Notes under the pieces: generated by a model
The model's database searches: none
What the model was told of the DNA's origin: nothing
What the model saw: the letters and a program-made list of their open reading frames with translations, nothing else
Translations under genes and position numbers: made by a program
Assembly: GCA_019925105.1 (NCBI GenBank)
Contig: JAHGAU010000047.1
Span: 1-64,000, forward strand
Reading direction: 5' to 3'
DNA from: Niebla homalea
Lineage: Eukaryota > Ascomycota > Lecanoromycetes > Lecanorales > Ramalinaceae
DNA length: 64,000 bases
Shown here: piece after piece, positions 52,614-64,000 of the stretch
Numbering within the stretch: position 1 is the stretch's first letter
How the letters are laid out: every line of letters starts with the position of its first letter

Positions 52614-53661
52614 TTAGCTTAAAAATTAAAGAGATTTATATCGCTAAGGGGTAACGGGATTATAATTAATAATATTAAGCCCTTAAATAGGGATAACTTA
52701 AATAATAATAATAATAAATAATACTCTAAATCGTTATCCTTTAAGCCTATAGCTTTCTTAAATGATATATATATAAAACAGAACGTTTTATAAAATAAAT
52801 AATAACGGGCCCGGAGTTTCTTTTTACTTAATAAGAACCGTAATTTAAAGGTTAATAATAAATAATAGAGCTTTTTGATTTTAACGGACCGTTTGAAATA
52901 TAAACCTTATAGAATATATATAATACGCCGGGCAAGGGAATATTATTTAGGGATAGATAGTTTAATTATAGATTAAAGTAATAGAACGTATAAATTAGGA
53001 TAATCAATATATTCTTAATCATTATAATAATAATAAAGATCTTAATAAAGAGCCTTTAAAAATGGAGCTATAATTAATTTAAACCTTAATAATTTTAATA
53101 AAGAAAAAAGAGTTTTAAAAGTAAATATCTTAATTTTTTTTATACTTAAATTTTAATATAATAGTTAAAGTGAACTTTAATATAAAGTTAAAATAATAAT
53201 AGCTTAAATTAAGTAATTAACTTAATTAAGAAGTTAAGTATACGCGATAATAAACTTTATAAACCGCTTTAATCGTTTTAATAATAAATAAACGTTTCCC
53301 TTTATTCTTTAAAAATATTAACATATATATTAAGGATCTGCCGATTTAACGGCCCTATAGGTACTTTTATACCTTTATAACGTACGCGTAAATCGGTATA
53401 TAAAGTTATTGCACCTTATAGTTTGCGTATAGATAAGGTTTTAAGCTAAGTATCGTCTTAGCCTTTTTATTTTCGTTTTAGCCTCTTTATTTTTTTAATG
53501 GTTAAGGCTTAAATCGATAGCATTATTAAGTAACTATAGTAATTATAATGATAATAAAAGCCGTTACGATATTAATAAAGCGATAATATGGTTCTTAAGG
53601 TATTTAAGCTATCGTTATTAAGGCTTATTAATTACTAAGCGTAATAATAAGTATATAAGCC

Positions 53662-53673
53662 GGGCTTATAACC
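53662..53673 (-). promoter_or_regulatory. Primer-binding site of Copia O
   Basis: The minus strand directly after the LTR reads GGTTATAAGCCC. The anticodon loop of initiator tRNA-Met (GGGCTCATAACC) would pair with GGTTATGAGCCC, one G-to-A step away. Half-tRNA priming from this loop is known for Copia. Confidence 0.75.
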
Positions 53674-53808
53674 TATTGAAATAATAAGGTGTAACTTGCT
53701 TAATTAAGTACTATATAAGGTGCTAAACGATCTATCTATGAGAAGTCCAGGTATTAGGCTAGCCCCTTTTAATAATAGCCGAGGTCTCTGCCTTCTATAC
53801 TTCTAACA
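53674..53808 (-). repeat. Copia O LTR, right (5' in element sense, 135 bp)
   Basis: Partner of 40094-40228, with the cleaner end (CTTCTATACTTCTAACA). Confidence 0.92.
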
Positions 53809-53889
53809 ACTTAAAGTACTTCCGTTTATTAAAACGACCTAAGGAATATTAAAACAGTAATTGTTAAATAGGAAATATTTAAAAAGGGT

Positions 53890-54227
53890 TGATTGATTGA
53901 TTGATTTATACTACGGGTCTAGCTAAGCTAATTCCGGCGTTCCTTAATACGCGGCCTTTTAGCCTTACTAATAACCGTAAAAACCTAATACTTATAACGT
54001 TAAAGTAAAAACCGGCGTCTATTAGGCCTTTACTTTTTATCCCCTAAGGTAAAGGATATTAACGGCCGTTTAAAGAGTAATAATTTATTTATATACTTCT
54101 TATGTTTTAACTCCCCCAAGAAAATCTATAATACTACGACCGTGTCCTTATAGGGGCTATCCTTAGGCTCGTTATTCTTCCGCTCCTTTACATATCTGTA
54201 CTGCCCCAACCTTACATAACACCTCTG
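53890..54227 (-). mobile_element. LINE copy L3, 5'-truncated 3' end
   Basis: 338 bp matching the last part of L1 and L4 in reverse orientation, beginning with an ATTG tail at 53890. It is flanked by ATTTAAAAAGGGT (53877-53889) and ATTTAAAAGGGT (54228-54239), a 12-13-bp target duplication with one indel. It encodes only the C-terminal end of ORF2. Less RIPed than L1. Confidence 0.9.
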
Positions 54228-54239
54228 ATTTAAAAGGGT

Positions 54240-57005
54240 ATTAATAAGGTTAGTCCGTAAAGTTACTTATTACTTTAATATAAATATAAAGGTAAATATT
54301 ATAGCAGAATCCAGGTTAAATAAAGCAATAAATTCTTTATTAATTAAGTCGCTATAAACGATTAAGGGTATTATCGTTAAAATTAATAATAAATAATAAC
54401 TTAAAATATTAACCGCTTAAGTTAAGTTATAAGCTAAGAAACTATTTATTATTAAGGAAAACTTTAAGTTAATATTAGGTTACTTAAGTCCTTTTATAAG
54501 TCCGATTTTTATTATAGTAATATTAGCTATCTTAAAGATTAAAAGAAGTCTTATATCTGGCTCCGTAAATCTATAAAAAGGCGATAATTACGTTAAACGG
54601 TCTACGCCTTTTATAATAGGGGGTTTATTATGCGGTTTATTAATAGTATTAAGAATATCGGTAAATATAAAGAATTTAAATTAAGAATTAAGATTTATAC
54701 CGTAATAAAATAAAGGTATATAATATTCAGTAATAATGTAAGTTAAAAGGCTGGGGGAAAAATTAAAGCGTAAGTATTAAGCTATAAGATAAAAGATCGA
54801 AAAAAGAAAATTATGAGTCCGCCGCCCTTTATATTTCTTTAACTTAATATCATTATTATTTAATTAATTATTAAGGCTCCCCCCCCCTTTTTTCCGATTA
54901 CGCTATATTTATTAATTATTAATTTACGATAACGATCATAGTAACCGGTTAAATCTTTCGTTTAATACCGGTTTTAACGTTTAAAGTTTACTTTAAATAT
55001 TTACTTTAATATTAACTTAAAGTATTAATAAATATAACGCTTAAGTAATCTTATTAATATTAATCCCGAAAGGGTTTTAAGGGATTTAAATAACGGGTAT
55101 TTAAGCGTTAAATATATTAAGAATAAAAACGTTTAATATTTACTTAATAACGTAATTATAATAATAAGAAGCTTTCTTTACGGTTTACCGATAAGAAGTT
55201 AATTATTTATAGAAGATTAAAGGAAGAAGACTTATATAGGAACTCTTATGATTAGATTTCCGGTTAACGAATAATACGTGGTATATAAGTTTACCGTGGT
55301 TAATATATAAGTAAATTTAAAACCAGATCGTAAAACCTAAGGATATAATCGTAATTGCGGCTTAACCGATATAAGCGTAACGTAAAGTAATATCTTAAAT
55401 AAAAAAATAAAATCCTATAAAGTAAAGTTATTATATATAGATTCTTATAAATAATTAATTAAGCGCTATAAAATAAAGAAGTCCTTTATAATTACTTTAT
55501 AAAACGCGGTACGCTTTATACTAAAAGCTTAATAAGAAAAGGCTAAATATTATTAAAATAAAAACTATAATTAAGGGGGCTATAATAAGGTAAATAATCC
55601 CTATAAAATATAATCAGCATTATAGACTTAATAAAGGGTTAATAGTTTATCCGATTAATATATATTAAGTTTATATAAACCGGGTAAAGTATAAATTAAT
55701 TTTAAAGTTTTACGTTTATTTAATATTAATATTAACGGCGCGGTAATATTTCCCGACGGAAAAAAATATAATATTAAAAAAGATTAAGCAGCTATATAAA
55801 ATGCTTAATACTTATAAAAAACGCCCGTAATATAAGGAAAAATAAAAAATAATTATTACTTTTCGGAAGATTTTACATTAAAATTTAAAGTATAGAATTA
55901 ACCTTGTAATATATCTAATCGACTATTATAATTATATTAATAGAAATAATTTAAATAAAGAAGATTTATAAGAAAAGAAAAATAAAATAAAGCTTTTAAA
56001 TATATATATTAATTTAAAAGGCTTAACTTAATCTTAACTAGGTATTATATAAGTAGTTGAATTATAAATAATATAAACGTTATTAAAATAATTAATATAT
56101 ATTAAAATAATACGCTTTAAATTAAGTTAAGGAGTTATTTAAAAAGCTTAATTACCTTAAATTAAATATTTTTAAGATAAGTAAATTAAGAAAAACAACT
56201 TATAAAAGTAATAAGTAACGTTTAACTTAAATTAAATATTATTACGTATACCGTTATTAAGCCTGATTTAAAATAGACTTCCTATTACTTTAAATTATAA
56301 CTTTTATAATTAAAAAAATCGGTAAATACGTTAAGAACTTTAAAGCGAAAGTAATATACGGTTATATAAGGGATAGCCTATATTATTAAATACGTATTAA
56401 TTAAGCAATTAAACTTTATAATAACGGTGGTTTTTACAGGTAATTACTTAAGCCTTAAAATATTAATTATAATCTCCGTATTAAGCTTCGCGATCTTTTC
56501 GTAATAATATTAAATCGTATTAACCGTCTTTTTTTACGGGAAGTAAGTTAATAGTTAATATTTATAGAAACTTATAATTTCCTGATACGTAAGTTCTAAA
56601 TATTTTAATTAAATTCCCTCCGGCGGCTTAATTATATTTTAATTAATTTAATTATTACGGGCCCGTAAAATACCTAAAACTTAAAGTATTTATAATTATA
56701 ATTTAATAATACGTATAATAAGCGACGTCTTAAATATTTTAAATTTATTAATAAGCTTCTTACGCCGTAAGAACTTATTTTAAAAAGCGGTATCGTTTTT
56801 ATAAAGTTAGATTTAATTTACTCCGTAATTTACCGTATTATATACTTTAAAAAAAGCTTTAATATTTATATATTTTTACGGGATATCCTTTATTAAGATT
56901 ATTAATATACGTTTTAAAAATTAAAGATATTATTACCGGTAAGAAACGAAAAAAAGGGTTTTAGCTTAAATTATAAAATAGAAATAAATATAAAAAGCAA
57001 CCTAT
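54240..57005. other. Unassigned RIP-degenerated block
   Basis: About 55180-55380 reads on the + strand as former protein with good character (TYIGTLMIRFPVNE then YKFTVVNI and NLKPDRKT-GYNRNCGLT), but I do not recognise the family. A run of ten C at about 54879-54888 is notable. It was interrupted by L4; the other side continues at 57368. Confidence 0.4.
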
Positions 57006-57016
57006 AATATTAAATA

Positions 57017-57356
57017 GGAGGTGCTATGTAAGGTTGGGGCAGTGCAGATGTGTAAAGGAGCGGAAGAGCAATAAGCCTAAGGACAGCCCCTATAAGGACA
57101 CGGTTATAATATTACGGATTTTCTTGGGGGAATTGGAACATAGGAAGTATATAAATAAATTGCTATTCTCTAAACGGCTATTAATATCCTTTACCTTAAA
57201 GGATAGAGGGTAGAGGCCTGGTAGACGCCGGTTTTTGCCTTAACGTTATAAGTATCAGGTTTTTACGGTTATTAATAAGGTTAAAAGGCCGCGTATTAAG
57301 GAACGCCGGAATTAACTTAGCTAGACCCGTAGTATAAATCAATCAATCAATCAATC
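57017..57356 (+). mobile_element. LINE copy L4, 5'-truncated 3' end
   Basis: About 340 bp matching the 3' end of L1, ending in five CAAT units. The flanking sequence AATATTAAATA occurs at 57006-57016 and 57357-57367, an 11-bp target duplication whose first bases overlap the tail. It is lightly mutated, so it gives the best family sequence for the C-terminal end of ORF2 and the 3' UTR. Confidence 0.9.
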
Positions 57357-57367
57357 AATATTAAATA

Positions 57368-59037
57368 AATTTAATAAATAAAATTATAAGAAGTTTTTAT
57401 ACCGTTTTAAATAAAGTAATTAAGTTTTTAAATATCGGATTTTATCGATTAAGTTATATTTAAAGAAATTAAAACGGGTATTATTATAAATATTAAAGGC
57501 AGAAATAACTTTATAATCAGTTAAAAATAACGTCAGAAAAAAAACTTATTTAACCTATATAAATTAAGGTATAACGCTTATTCCGAAAAAGTAATATAAA
57601 TTACTTTAATTATATAATAATTAAATACCGGTAATATTATAAGGCCTTTACTTCTTAAGTTAAGATTACCGCTTAATTTAAATAGGTCCGGTACTTTTAA
57701 TTAATAATATTATTTTACTTAAGGAATATAAAGATAATAATCTTAATAATAAAAATTATTATAAATATGGTTAAGGAAGTTAATAACGTATAAATTATTA
57801 TACCTTAAGTTTTTTAAGCGGACGGAAAAATACTCTATAAAGATTCCTATATATTTACCGGAGACATCTTAAACTTAAGCTATAAATATATTAAAAAACG
57901 TATTATGAATAACACTTTTTTATACTTATTATAATAAAAATTTAACGGATAATAAATATTAAATCTGGAGGTAAGTATTATTAAAATATTCAGGGGTTTA
58001 AGATCGGACGTTAATAAATACTTTACCTAATTACTTAATTTATATATAACGTAGAGTTCTTTATAATTTATTTAAGGTATCTCTTAATTTATGCTTTTTA
58101 TTATTAATGCGGTAAATACGTATAACTTAAGGTAAATACGTAAATCTCTATTAAAGTTTAAAAAGCTATATTAATTAACTTATTAATTATCGTTAATCGT
58201 AAAGTATAAAACGTTTATTTTCAATAATCTTAAGCGTAACGTTTATTAAGTAAACTTTATAAATTCTTTTATATTTATCTTATTAAATTAATTCTCCGGA
58301 TAATTTAACTTAATAAATTTACGATTTAATATATACGTTCAAATTTCTATTAGCTTAATTATTATATAGTTTATACTTTATAAGTTTACCTTTTCCTTTT
58401 TATCCGTACGACGTTATTACTTTAAATAATAGTTTTTTATATTAACTTTAAAATATTATTAAAAAGGCTAAAAAACGGTTTAAGGGCCGTATTTATTTTA
58501 ATTTATTTATTATGGTTGAATATTACTATATTATTTTTAAAGCTACCGTAATATAGTTAACAATTATAGATGAATATAAGTCCCGCTAATATTTACCATA
58601 AGTATAAGCTTAAATCCTTTAAAATATTAAAGTATATATTTACCTCCTTATAAATTGCTTTTATTTCGAATGTTTTTTACTCCCGCTTAAGTAAGTATAT
58701 TATTAAGTACCTAAAATAAAATATCTATTTACTTATAAACTATATAAACCTCGGCCTTTTTTAATTAAATATCCTTTAATTTTATTATATTATTATAGGT
58801 AAAATCCTTAAAACGGGGTAAAAGCGTCTTCGTTACCTTATTACGTTTAATCGTTATTAAGCGGTAGTCCGGAGTATTATTATTTATAATAAAGGTTAAA
58901 CTATTTAATTAAGCTTTAAGAATTTATAATAATAAACCTTTATTTACTTAAAATACCGTTTCTTCTTTAGTAACGTTTAACTCTATTAATTAATCTTAAA
59001 CGATAAGCCGTTAATTAAAATTAATAATTTTCTTTTC
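57368..59037. other. Unassigned RIP-degenerated block
   Basis: About 58500-59000 reads on the minus strand as possible former protein (LTFIINNNTPDYRLITIKR and RFKDFTYNNIIKLKDI), with roughly one stop in ten codons. No family assigned. It continues beyond E3 at 61218. Confidence 0.4.
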
Positions 59038-59209
59038 TGTTAAGAACGTGATAAGTGTAATGTATGATTGATATGATTGTTGAGTAGCTATGTATGCAGC
59101 TATGGATTTAAGGTGTATGCGCGCCAAGACCACCCGGGAGCTACCCGCTATGCTTATACCTACCGCAGACCGTAATATTATATATATACGTATATGCCGT
59201 TTTATAATA
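59038..59209 (-). repeat. E3 LTR, left (3' in element sense, 172 bp)
   Basis: It starts TGTTAAGAACGTGATAAG on the + strand and contains GCGCGCCAAGACCACC and GGGAGCTACCCGCTATGC, identical or nearly so in the right copy. An ATG frame of 76 codons starting inside it is fortuitous. Confidence 0.92.
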
Positions 59210-59972
59210 ATATGCCGGTTAAAAGATAAAAAAGCAATATCCTTATTATATATTATTACCCTTAATATAGTATTACTTATATCCTTATCGGTAGTAATTA
59301 TAATATATTTAAAGTACTGAAAATACTAAAGAAGTGAAAAGAGTAAATAGTGGTAGCGTATAAGGCCGGTATTAAAATCGTATATTAAGGAATTGAAAAA
59401 ACCGTAAGCCGGGATTTTATCGCAATCTACCCGGTTTATAGTCATAGATTTATAAGAGTTAAAAAGCTTAAAAATGAAATCTCCGGTATTTTACCGGTCG
59501 TATCTTAAGTGGGTTATTATTAAAACGGTATCTGTAGGAATTATTTATAGTTACCTCGCTTGCCGGGCTTATAAGACTATATAAAGCTATTATATTATTA
59601 TATATTGTAATTATTATTAACGATATATATTATAAGTTCCTATTAATATTACTCGTTTACTATATAGTCTATCTCTTATTTATATTTATTATATACGTCT
59701 TCGTTTATATAATATATATAAGGTTAGCTTTAAATCGTCTTTTAAGGATTTATTAAGGCTTATTTATAAAGAGGTTAATAAAGAGCTTATGGGGTAAATG
59801 ATATTACTATTAATTAAGCATTTAATAATTATTATAATTTAAACTTCTAAGGCTTAAAGTTCTCGTACTATATATACTATATATATTTACGAGAATTAAG
59901 CTGGTTAATAAAGGATTAAATATTATTAATAATAAGTTCTAAAAAGGTAAGCTATAAATTATATTTAATATA

Positions 59973-60232
59973 TTAAAAAATTATAATAAACTTATTCAGC
60001 GTAATATAACTATTTAAATAGCGGAGTAATTTAAGTATTTCATAAAGGTAAATAATTAAATCTTTTTTATCCGCTGTATCTATACGTATATAACGTAATG
60101 TATCCAGCTTACGGAGGGCTTTAATGGGGTTTAATTTAAACTGTTTAATAAAAATATTAATAAAGTTATTAATTAAAGTAAACACTTTTTCAAGTATAGA
60201 TCTCTTAAGCTCCGTTAATTTAGCTTTATATT
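59973..60232 (-). pseudogene. Gag relic of E3 (best-preserved frame)
   Basis: The minus strand is open for about 86 codons up to a TAA at 60230, and 70 codons from a GTG at 60185. Residues include KRSILEKVFTLINNF, NPIKALRKLDTLRYI and KKDLIIYLYEILKLLRYLNS. The LDTLRYI-KKDL-IY part aligns with LESLRYT-YKDLKEYV of the E1 gag relic, and both fit the fungal Gag segment L--LRYT-----P-EYV---. It is one of the longest surviving frames in the window. The rest of gag continues left with stops. Confidence 0.55.
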
Positions 60233-60670
60233 ATGTCTTAATTAAATTACGTAATTATAAACTAATATTTAATTAAATGATTTTATGGCCTCTTAACTCA
60301 GTAATTTAACGAATACGATTTATAAACGTATAGACGTTATTAAAGTACAAGGTTATAGGTCTTAAGCTCTTTACTTTGTTAACGTATATTAAGCGTGGTT
60401 ATTGCTTAATTTACTAGTAAATTTAATGTAAAAAGGGTATTACCGATGTTAAAGGCTTGAGGAGGGACTGGTGGATTTAATGGATTTAATAGATTTATTA
60501 AATTCGGTATATTAGTCTATGGATTTATAGGTGGTAAATTAAGTTCTTCAACGCTTGGTTAACACTATTGACTATAAAGGACTTTTATAAGTTAATTAAA
60601 TTTTATATTAATAAATCCTTTAATTATTATTAATAAGCTAGCGGCTTATTTATAAGTAAAGCCTAAGAGT

Positions 60671-60720
60671 AAGCTTATTTAAGTTTAAGTTAAGCTTTTA
60701 GCTTAAGCTTAAGTTTAAGC
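60671..60720 (+). repeat. TTAAGY hexamer array
   Basis: About eight copies of TTAAGT, TTAAGC or AAGCTT-type hexamers in both senses within 50 bp inside E3. Simple-sequence repeat, no further meaning visible. Confidence 0.6.
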
Positions 60721-61030
60721 GATCTACGAGGGTATTCGGGTAAGTATATTATTATTATTATTACCGCCAACGAGCTCGTCTTCTATACCAGGCTTTAAGA
60801 ATAAAGAGTTATTATTGGTAACTTTCTGTTTCTTCCTCCTTTATCTAAAAGGGTTTATTATCTTCATAATATAAGAAGGCTCTGTGTTAAGGAGCTGGAT
60901 ATTAAGCTATACGGTAAAGTATTACCGGAGTAAGAATATTTAAGGTCTATATATCCATAGATATTGGGTATATATCGAAAGCTTAAATAAGCGTTACTAT
61001 ATATATAATGATATATAGAGAACCGACTCA

Positions 61031-61045
61031 GTTATTGCTATTATT
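61031..61045 (-). promoter_or_regulatory. Primer-binding site of E3
   Basis: The minus strand after the LTR reads AATAATAGCAATAAC, the same site as in E2 and, before G-to-A change, as in R. Confidence 0.6.
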
Positions 61046-61217
61046 TATTAAGAACGTAATAAGTATAATATATGATTGATATAATTGTTAAGTAGCTATA
61101 TATACAGCTATAGATTTAAGGTATATACGCGCCAAGACCACCTGGGAGCTACCCGCTATGCTTATACCTACCGCAGACCGTGATGCTATGTACATGCGCA
61201 TGCGCCGTTTCATAACA
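61046..61217 (-). repeat. E3 LTR, right (5' in element sense, 172 bp)
   Basis: It ends GCGCCGTTTCATAACA, followed by TTTTC. The left part is RIPed and the right part nearly clean, the reverse of the left LTR. Confidence 0.92.
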
Positions 61218-62900
61218 TTTTCGGAGTATTTAACGTTATTTTTTAATTTTTAAGCTTTATTATAGTATTTAAGACCGCTATAAAGAAATTTTTTAACTTA
61301 ATAAGGAAGGATCTTTTATGTTCGACGGAAAGTTATAGCGGTTTATACTTTAAATCTAACGGGTATTTAATTTACGTAATTTATTTATTATTTATAATTA
61401 ATATAATTTTTTCGGAGAATAATAATTATAAGAAAGTTAAAATAAAGTCCTTTACTTTTAAAGTTATTAATAATTATCTTTAACGTTTTAAACCTTTATA
61501 AATTAAATATTATTAGTAATTTTAATTATTATTTCTTAATTTCTAAATACCGTAAAAAACGTAAACTTAAAATAAAACCTTTTATTTTTCCTTTAATACT
61601 TATTATCCCTTATTATAAGGTCGGCGATCGGAAGAAGTTATTCCCCCTTTGAATATAAGTAAATGAACCTTATTATTAAGAGCCGAAATTAATAAGTCCC
61701 TATTTTCAAAGCGAGAACATTAAGTAGCCTTTATATTATTGCCCAAGGATTCCGCTTATTTAAGGTATTTTACTTACCGGCCTTAATAACGGTCCCCTTC
61801 TGGTTACGTAAGAAACGTTATAGCTCTTAATTACCGTATTACGTATTACGGTAAGACTACGTTAATATTAAAGGATCTCCTTTATTATTTACGTAAGAAG
61901 AATAAGAAGTTATATTTATTATAAAGTCGTCTTAAAGATCTTATAAGGGAGAATGGTTACTTAAGGTAAAAATTAACTTATTATAAGGATACTTATAAAA
62001 TATTAATATGACTTTATAATTTTATCCGATATTTATATTAAGAAATAAAAATAACCCTTAATAAAGCGTTAAAAAGCGTTATTATATTAGAATAAAGATT
62101 AATCGATTATTAAATAAACTACGTTAATAACGGAAGTAGGGAGGAATAATTTTTTTAAATATATAATTTTATATAAAAGGTAATATAGAATATTATTTTT
62201 TATAACGATTACCGAATATTTTCTTTATATCTTTAATATATAACGTATTTCTCTTTAAATATATTATTCTTTTTAAGTATTTACGTTAATAATATTACGT
62301 TCCTATAACACTTTAATTAAAAGCTTATATATATTTAATACCCGAGTTTTTATTATTATATTAAGGTTAAATTAATTTTAAATATAATTACCGGCGTTAA
62401 TTTATAAGGCAATTAAATTATAGATTACCCCGCTTACCGTTATAATCTTAAAGTAGGTAAAGAGCTGGTACGGATAATAATAAAATTAAATTTTATTAAA
62501 TTTATAACGGCGCTTTAAGTAAATTTCTTACCGTATTAAAGTTTAAATTTAAATTAAAGAATATTATATAAAGATATAGGCTTAAAGTCAAGTAAATACT
62601 CAGATAGGAATCTATAATTAATACTTAAATATTAAGATCCTTAACGAAAAAAGTCGTAATAAGTAAGTTTACCGAATTTCTTCCGATTATAATATATTCG
62701 TATTCCGTTAAAAAGAGTTTATTTATCTTTTATTTTTTATTAGGACCTATATAAATATAATGATAAACCAAGGGGACTTATATATTTACGAGTATTAAAT
62801 AAGTCCTTATAATTTTCTTTAAATTTGCGTATCCATTAAAGTAAGCGGTAAAGACGATAACGTTAATTAAAGAGGACAATATTAGCGTAATTCTATATAG
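61218..62900. other. Unassigned RIP-degenerated block
   Basis: No domain recognised. A mildly less degraded patch lies at about 61640-61830. Continuation of the sequence interrupted by E3. Confidence 0.45.
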
Positions 62901-63060
62901 TGTCACGGTATGGACCATGGGAGGATTCCTTGGCACGGAGCGGCCTTACCTTCTTCCGTATGCTTGGCGCATATACTCATATTGCGTACCTTCATAGCTA
63001 GGTAGTTATCATTTATATATTTATTACTTTATTATTATACATACCGCATTTCTCATAATA
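62901..63060 (+). repeat. 5' LTR of element R (160 bp)
   Basis: It runs TGTCACGGTATGG to TTTCTCATAATA. Reverse complemented, it shares the block ACCTAGCTATGAAGGTACGCAATATGAG with the E2 LTRs. A primer-binding site follows on the + strand, so the element reads to the right and leaves the window. The partner LTR is not in view. Confidence 0.85.
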
Positions 63061-63062
63061 AA

Positions 63063-63076
63063 TGGTAAGCAATAGC
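63063..63076 (+). promoter_or_regulatory. Primer-binding site of element R
   Basis: TGGTAAGCAATAGC, two bases after the LTR, is the least mutated version of the primer site seen in E1, E2 and E3. Confidence 0.75.
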
Positions 63077-63229
63077 TAGAGTTTAACAGTTCCTATAGAT
63101 TTAAATATAACCTTTATCTGCCTTAAGTTAAGGTGGTAACGTTATAGCTCTTATATAACCGCGTTAAACGTATTTCTCTAATACTTAAATCGTCGATCCC
63201 TTTAAAAGGCCTTTTAACGTTATCCTATT

Positions 63230-64000
63230 TTATGTTTAAAGACGAATAAGGCCGTATTACTCGCTTAAGATAAATACCGCAATTTCCTTAAGACCCTTAG
63301 TAAAAACCTTAAAAGCTTAAAAAGAAAAAGCCTTTAAAAATAGTTAATAAAAATATTATTAAGGTACTTACCGCTTAAATTAAAGCTATAAACGTGAATT
63401 TTAATATAAAATTCAATAACCTTTAAGTTAAAGTTACAGAACTTAAAAGGATACGTATACCTTCAGAAGAACGACGCCGTTGAAAATATTCAGTTAATAA
63501 GAATCTTAATAATAACGGTAATATCCTATAAAAAAAAGAAAAGGAGAAGTTTATATTTTTAGCCTTATCCTCAAAAAAAGACCGCTTTTATATTAAAGAA
63601 CTTGGATACTTTAATAATACCGGTAACGTCTATATCTTTATTAAGCGGCTTAAAATTATTTATAAAATTAAGTCTATTAATTTCGTTAAAAAGTACTTAA
63701 TCTTTACCTTTATAAATCCGAGTAAATTAAATGAGGCTTATAATTAGTAAACTTTAGAAATAAGTGATATAACTTAAATAAAGCTCCTTAATAAAATAAG
63801 TCTTCTTTATAATACCTTTAAATCTCGGTTCGGTATTCTGGAGCATTAACTCCTTAATTAACTTAATCAAATTCAATATATACGTAAAGACGCTATAAAT
63901 TAAAAACCCGTAATTACGTTTATTGGTTAAGTTATAACTTTAACTAAGAAACTCAATTACAACCTAAAGAGTAAGTTATAATTAGCCTTTATTAAATTCG
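63230..64000 (+). pseudogene. Gag relic of element R, cut by window end
   Basis: From about 63598 the + strand reads ELGYFNN, GNVYIFIKRLKIIYKI, YNTFKSRFG, LNQLNQIQYIRKDA with one TAA read as Gln, PVITFIG-VITLTKKLNYNLK and LAFIKF. This follows fungal Ty3/Gypsy Gag, which has DIGFF-P, VFVFVDRLKD, TL-ARFK, ALNQLNQLRYTRKDA, EFIQ-VI--AK-LN and A. The upstream part (63230-63590) would be the variable N-terminus. Stops are present but fewer than in neighbouring DNA. Whether protease, RT and integrase follow cannot be seen. If they do, R is the autonomous partner of E1 to E3. Confidence 0.75.

Larger units (their letters stand above)
59038..61217 (-). mobile_element. Short-LTR element E3 (gag-only type), complete
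   Basis: LTRs of 172 bp (59038-59209 and 61046-61217) with the perfect duplication TTTTC (59033-59037 and 61218-61222). Length is 2180 bp, matching E1 after removal of its insert. Minus orientation is shown by AATAATAGCAATAAC adjoining the right LTR on the minus strand and by a minus-strand gag remnant at 59973-60232. No pol remnant was seen. The CCGGG motif pair lies at about 59395-59510, as in E1. Confidence 0.9.

Noticed and set aside
59090..59320. 76-codon + frame
   Set aside because: It starts inside the E3 LTR and runs antisense to E3; no coding support.

Overview
The window looks like a transposon graveyard in an AT-rich isochore of a filamentous ascomycete genome that has undergone repeat-induced point mutation (RIP). 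By eye the DNA is about three-quarters A+T. TpA and TAA/TAG stops are everywhere, CpA/TpG is scarce, and CpG-containing words (acg, ccg, tcg) persist, which is the pattern left by CpA-to-TpA mutation. No intact gene was found: the longest ATG-initiated frame is an 85-codon simple repeat. What remains are recognisable relics of LTR retrotransposons (Copia, Gypsy and a group of short-LTR gag-only elements), a Tad/I-like LINE family with a (CAAT)n tail, and one non-transposon protein relic, a casein kinase 1 pseudogene. The species cannot be named from this sequence.

Layout. 1-14 kb: heavily RIPed DNA, mostly unassigned, holding the casein kinase 1 relic (4608-5556) and a 45-bp in-frame minisatellite (10026-10400). 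14.3-21.6 kb: two Copia relics on the + strand; the 3' end of the first (14.8-16.0 kb) is unusually lightly mutated and keeps a readable PPT and LTR. 21.6-26.4 kb: a minus-strand LINE fragment (L2), abutted by the Copia, split by a complete short-LTR element (E1) that itself contains a second complete short-LTR element (E2). 26.4-32.2 kb: a nearly full-length LINE (L1) on the + strand. 32.2-40.1 kb: unassigned RIPed DNA with a solo LTR and two coding-type minisatellites. 40.1-53.8 kb: a complete minus-strand Copia (O) carrying a complete minus-strand Gypsy (G) between its integrase and reverse transcriptase domains. 53.9-57.4 kb: two 5'-truncated LINE copies in opposite orientations (L3, L4). 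59.0-61.2 kb: a third short-LTR element (E3). 62.9-64.0 kb: the 5' LTR, primer-binding site and gag relic of a + strand element (R) that runs off the window.

How the parts relate. Target-site duplications (TTTAT, GTTAC, ATTAC, CCCAA, TTTTC, ATTTA/ACTTA and LINE duplications of about 11-13 bp) let the insertions be ordered without alignment software. E1, E2, E3, R and the solo LTR form one group: LTRs of about 146-172 bp with shared blocks and, in E1, E2, E3 and R, the same primer-binding site type. E1 and E3 keep only gag-like coding remnants, so they look like gag-only, pol-less LTR elements (TR-GAG-like), and R is a candidate full relative. Copia O has a primer-binding site matching the anticodon loop of initiator tRNA-Met, the half-tRNA priming known for Copia. 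Nothing here looks able to make a functional protein.
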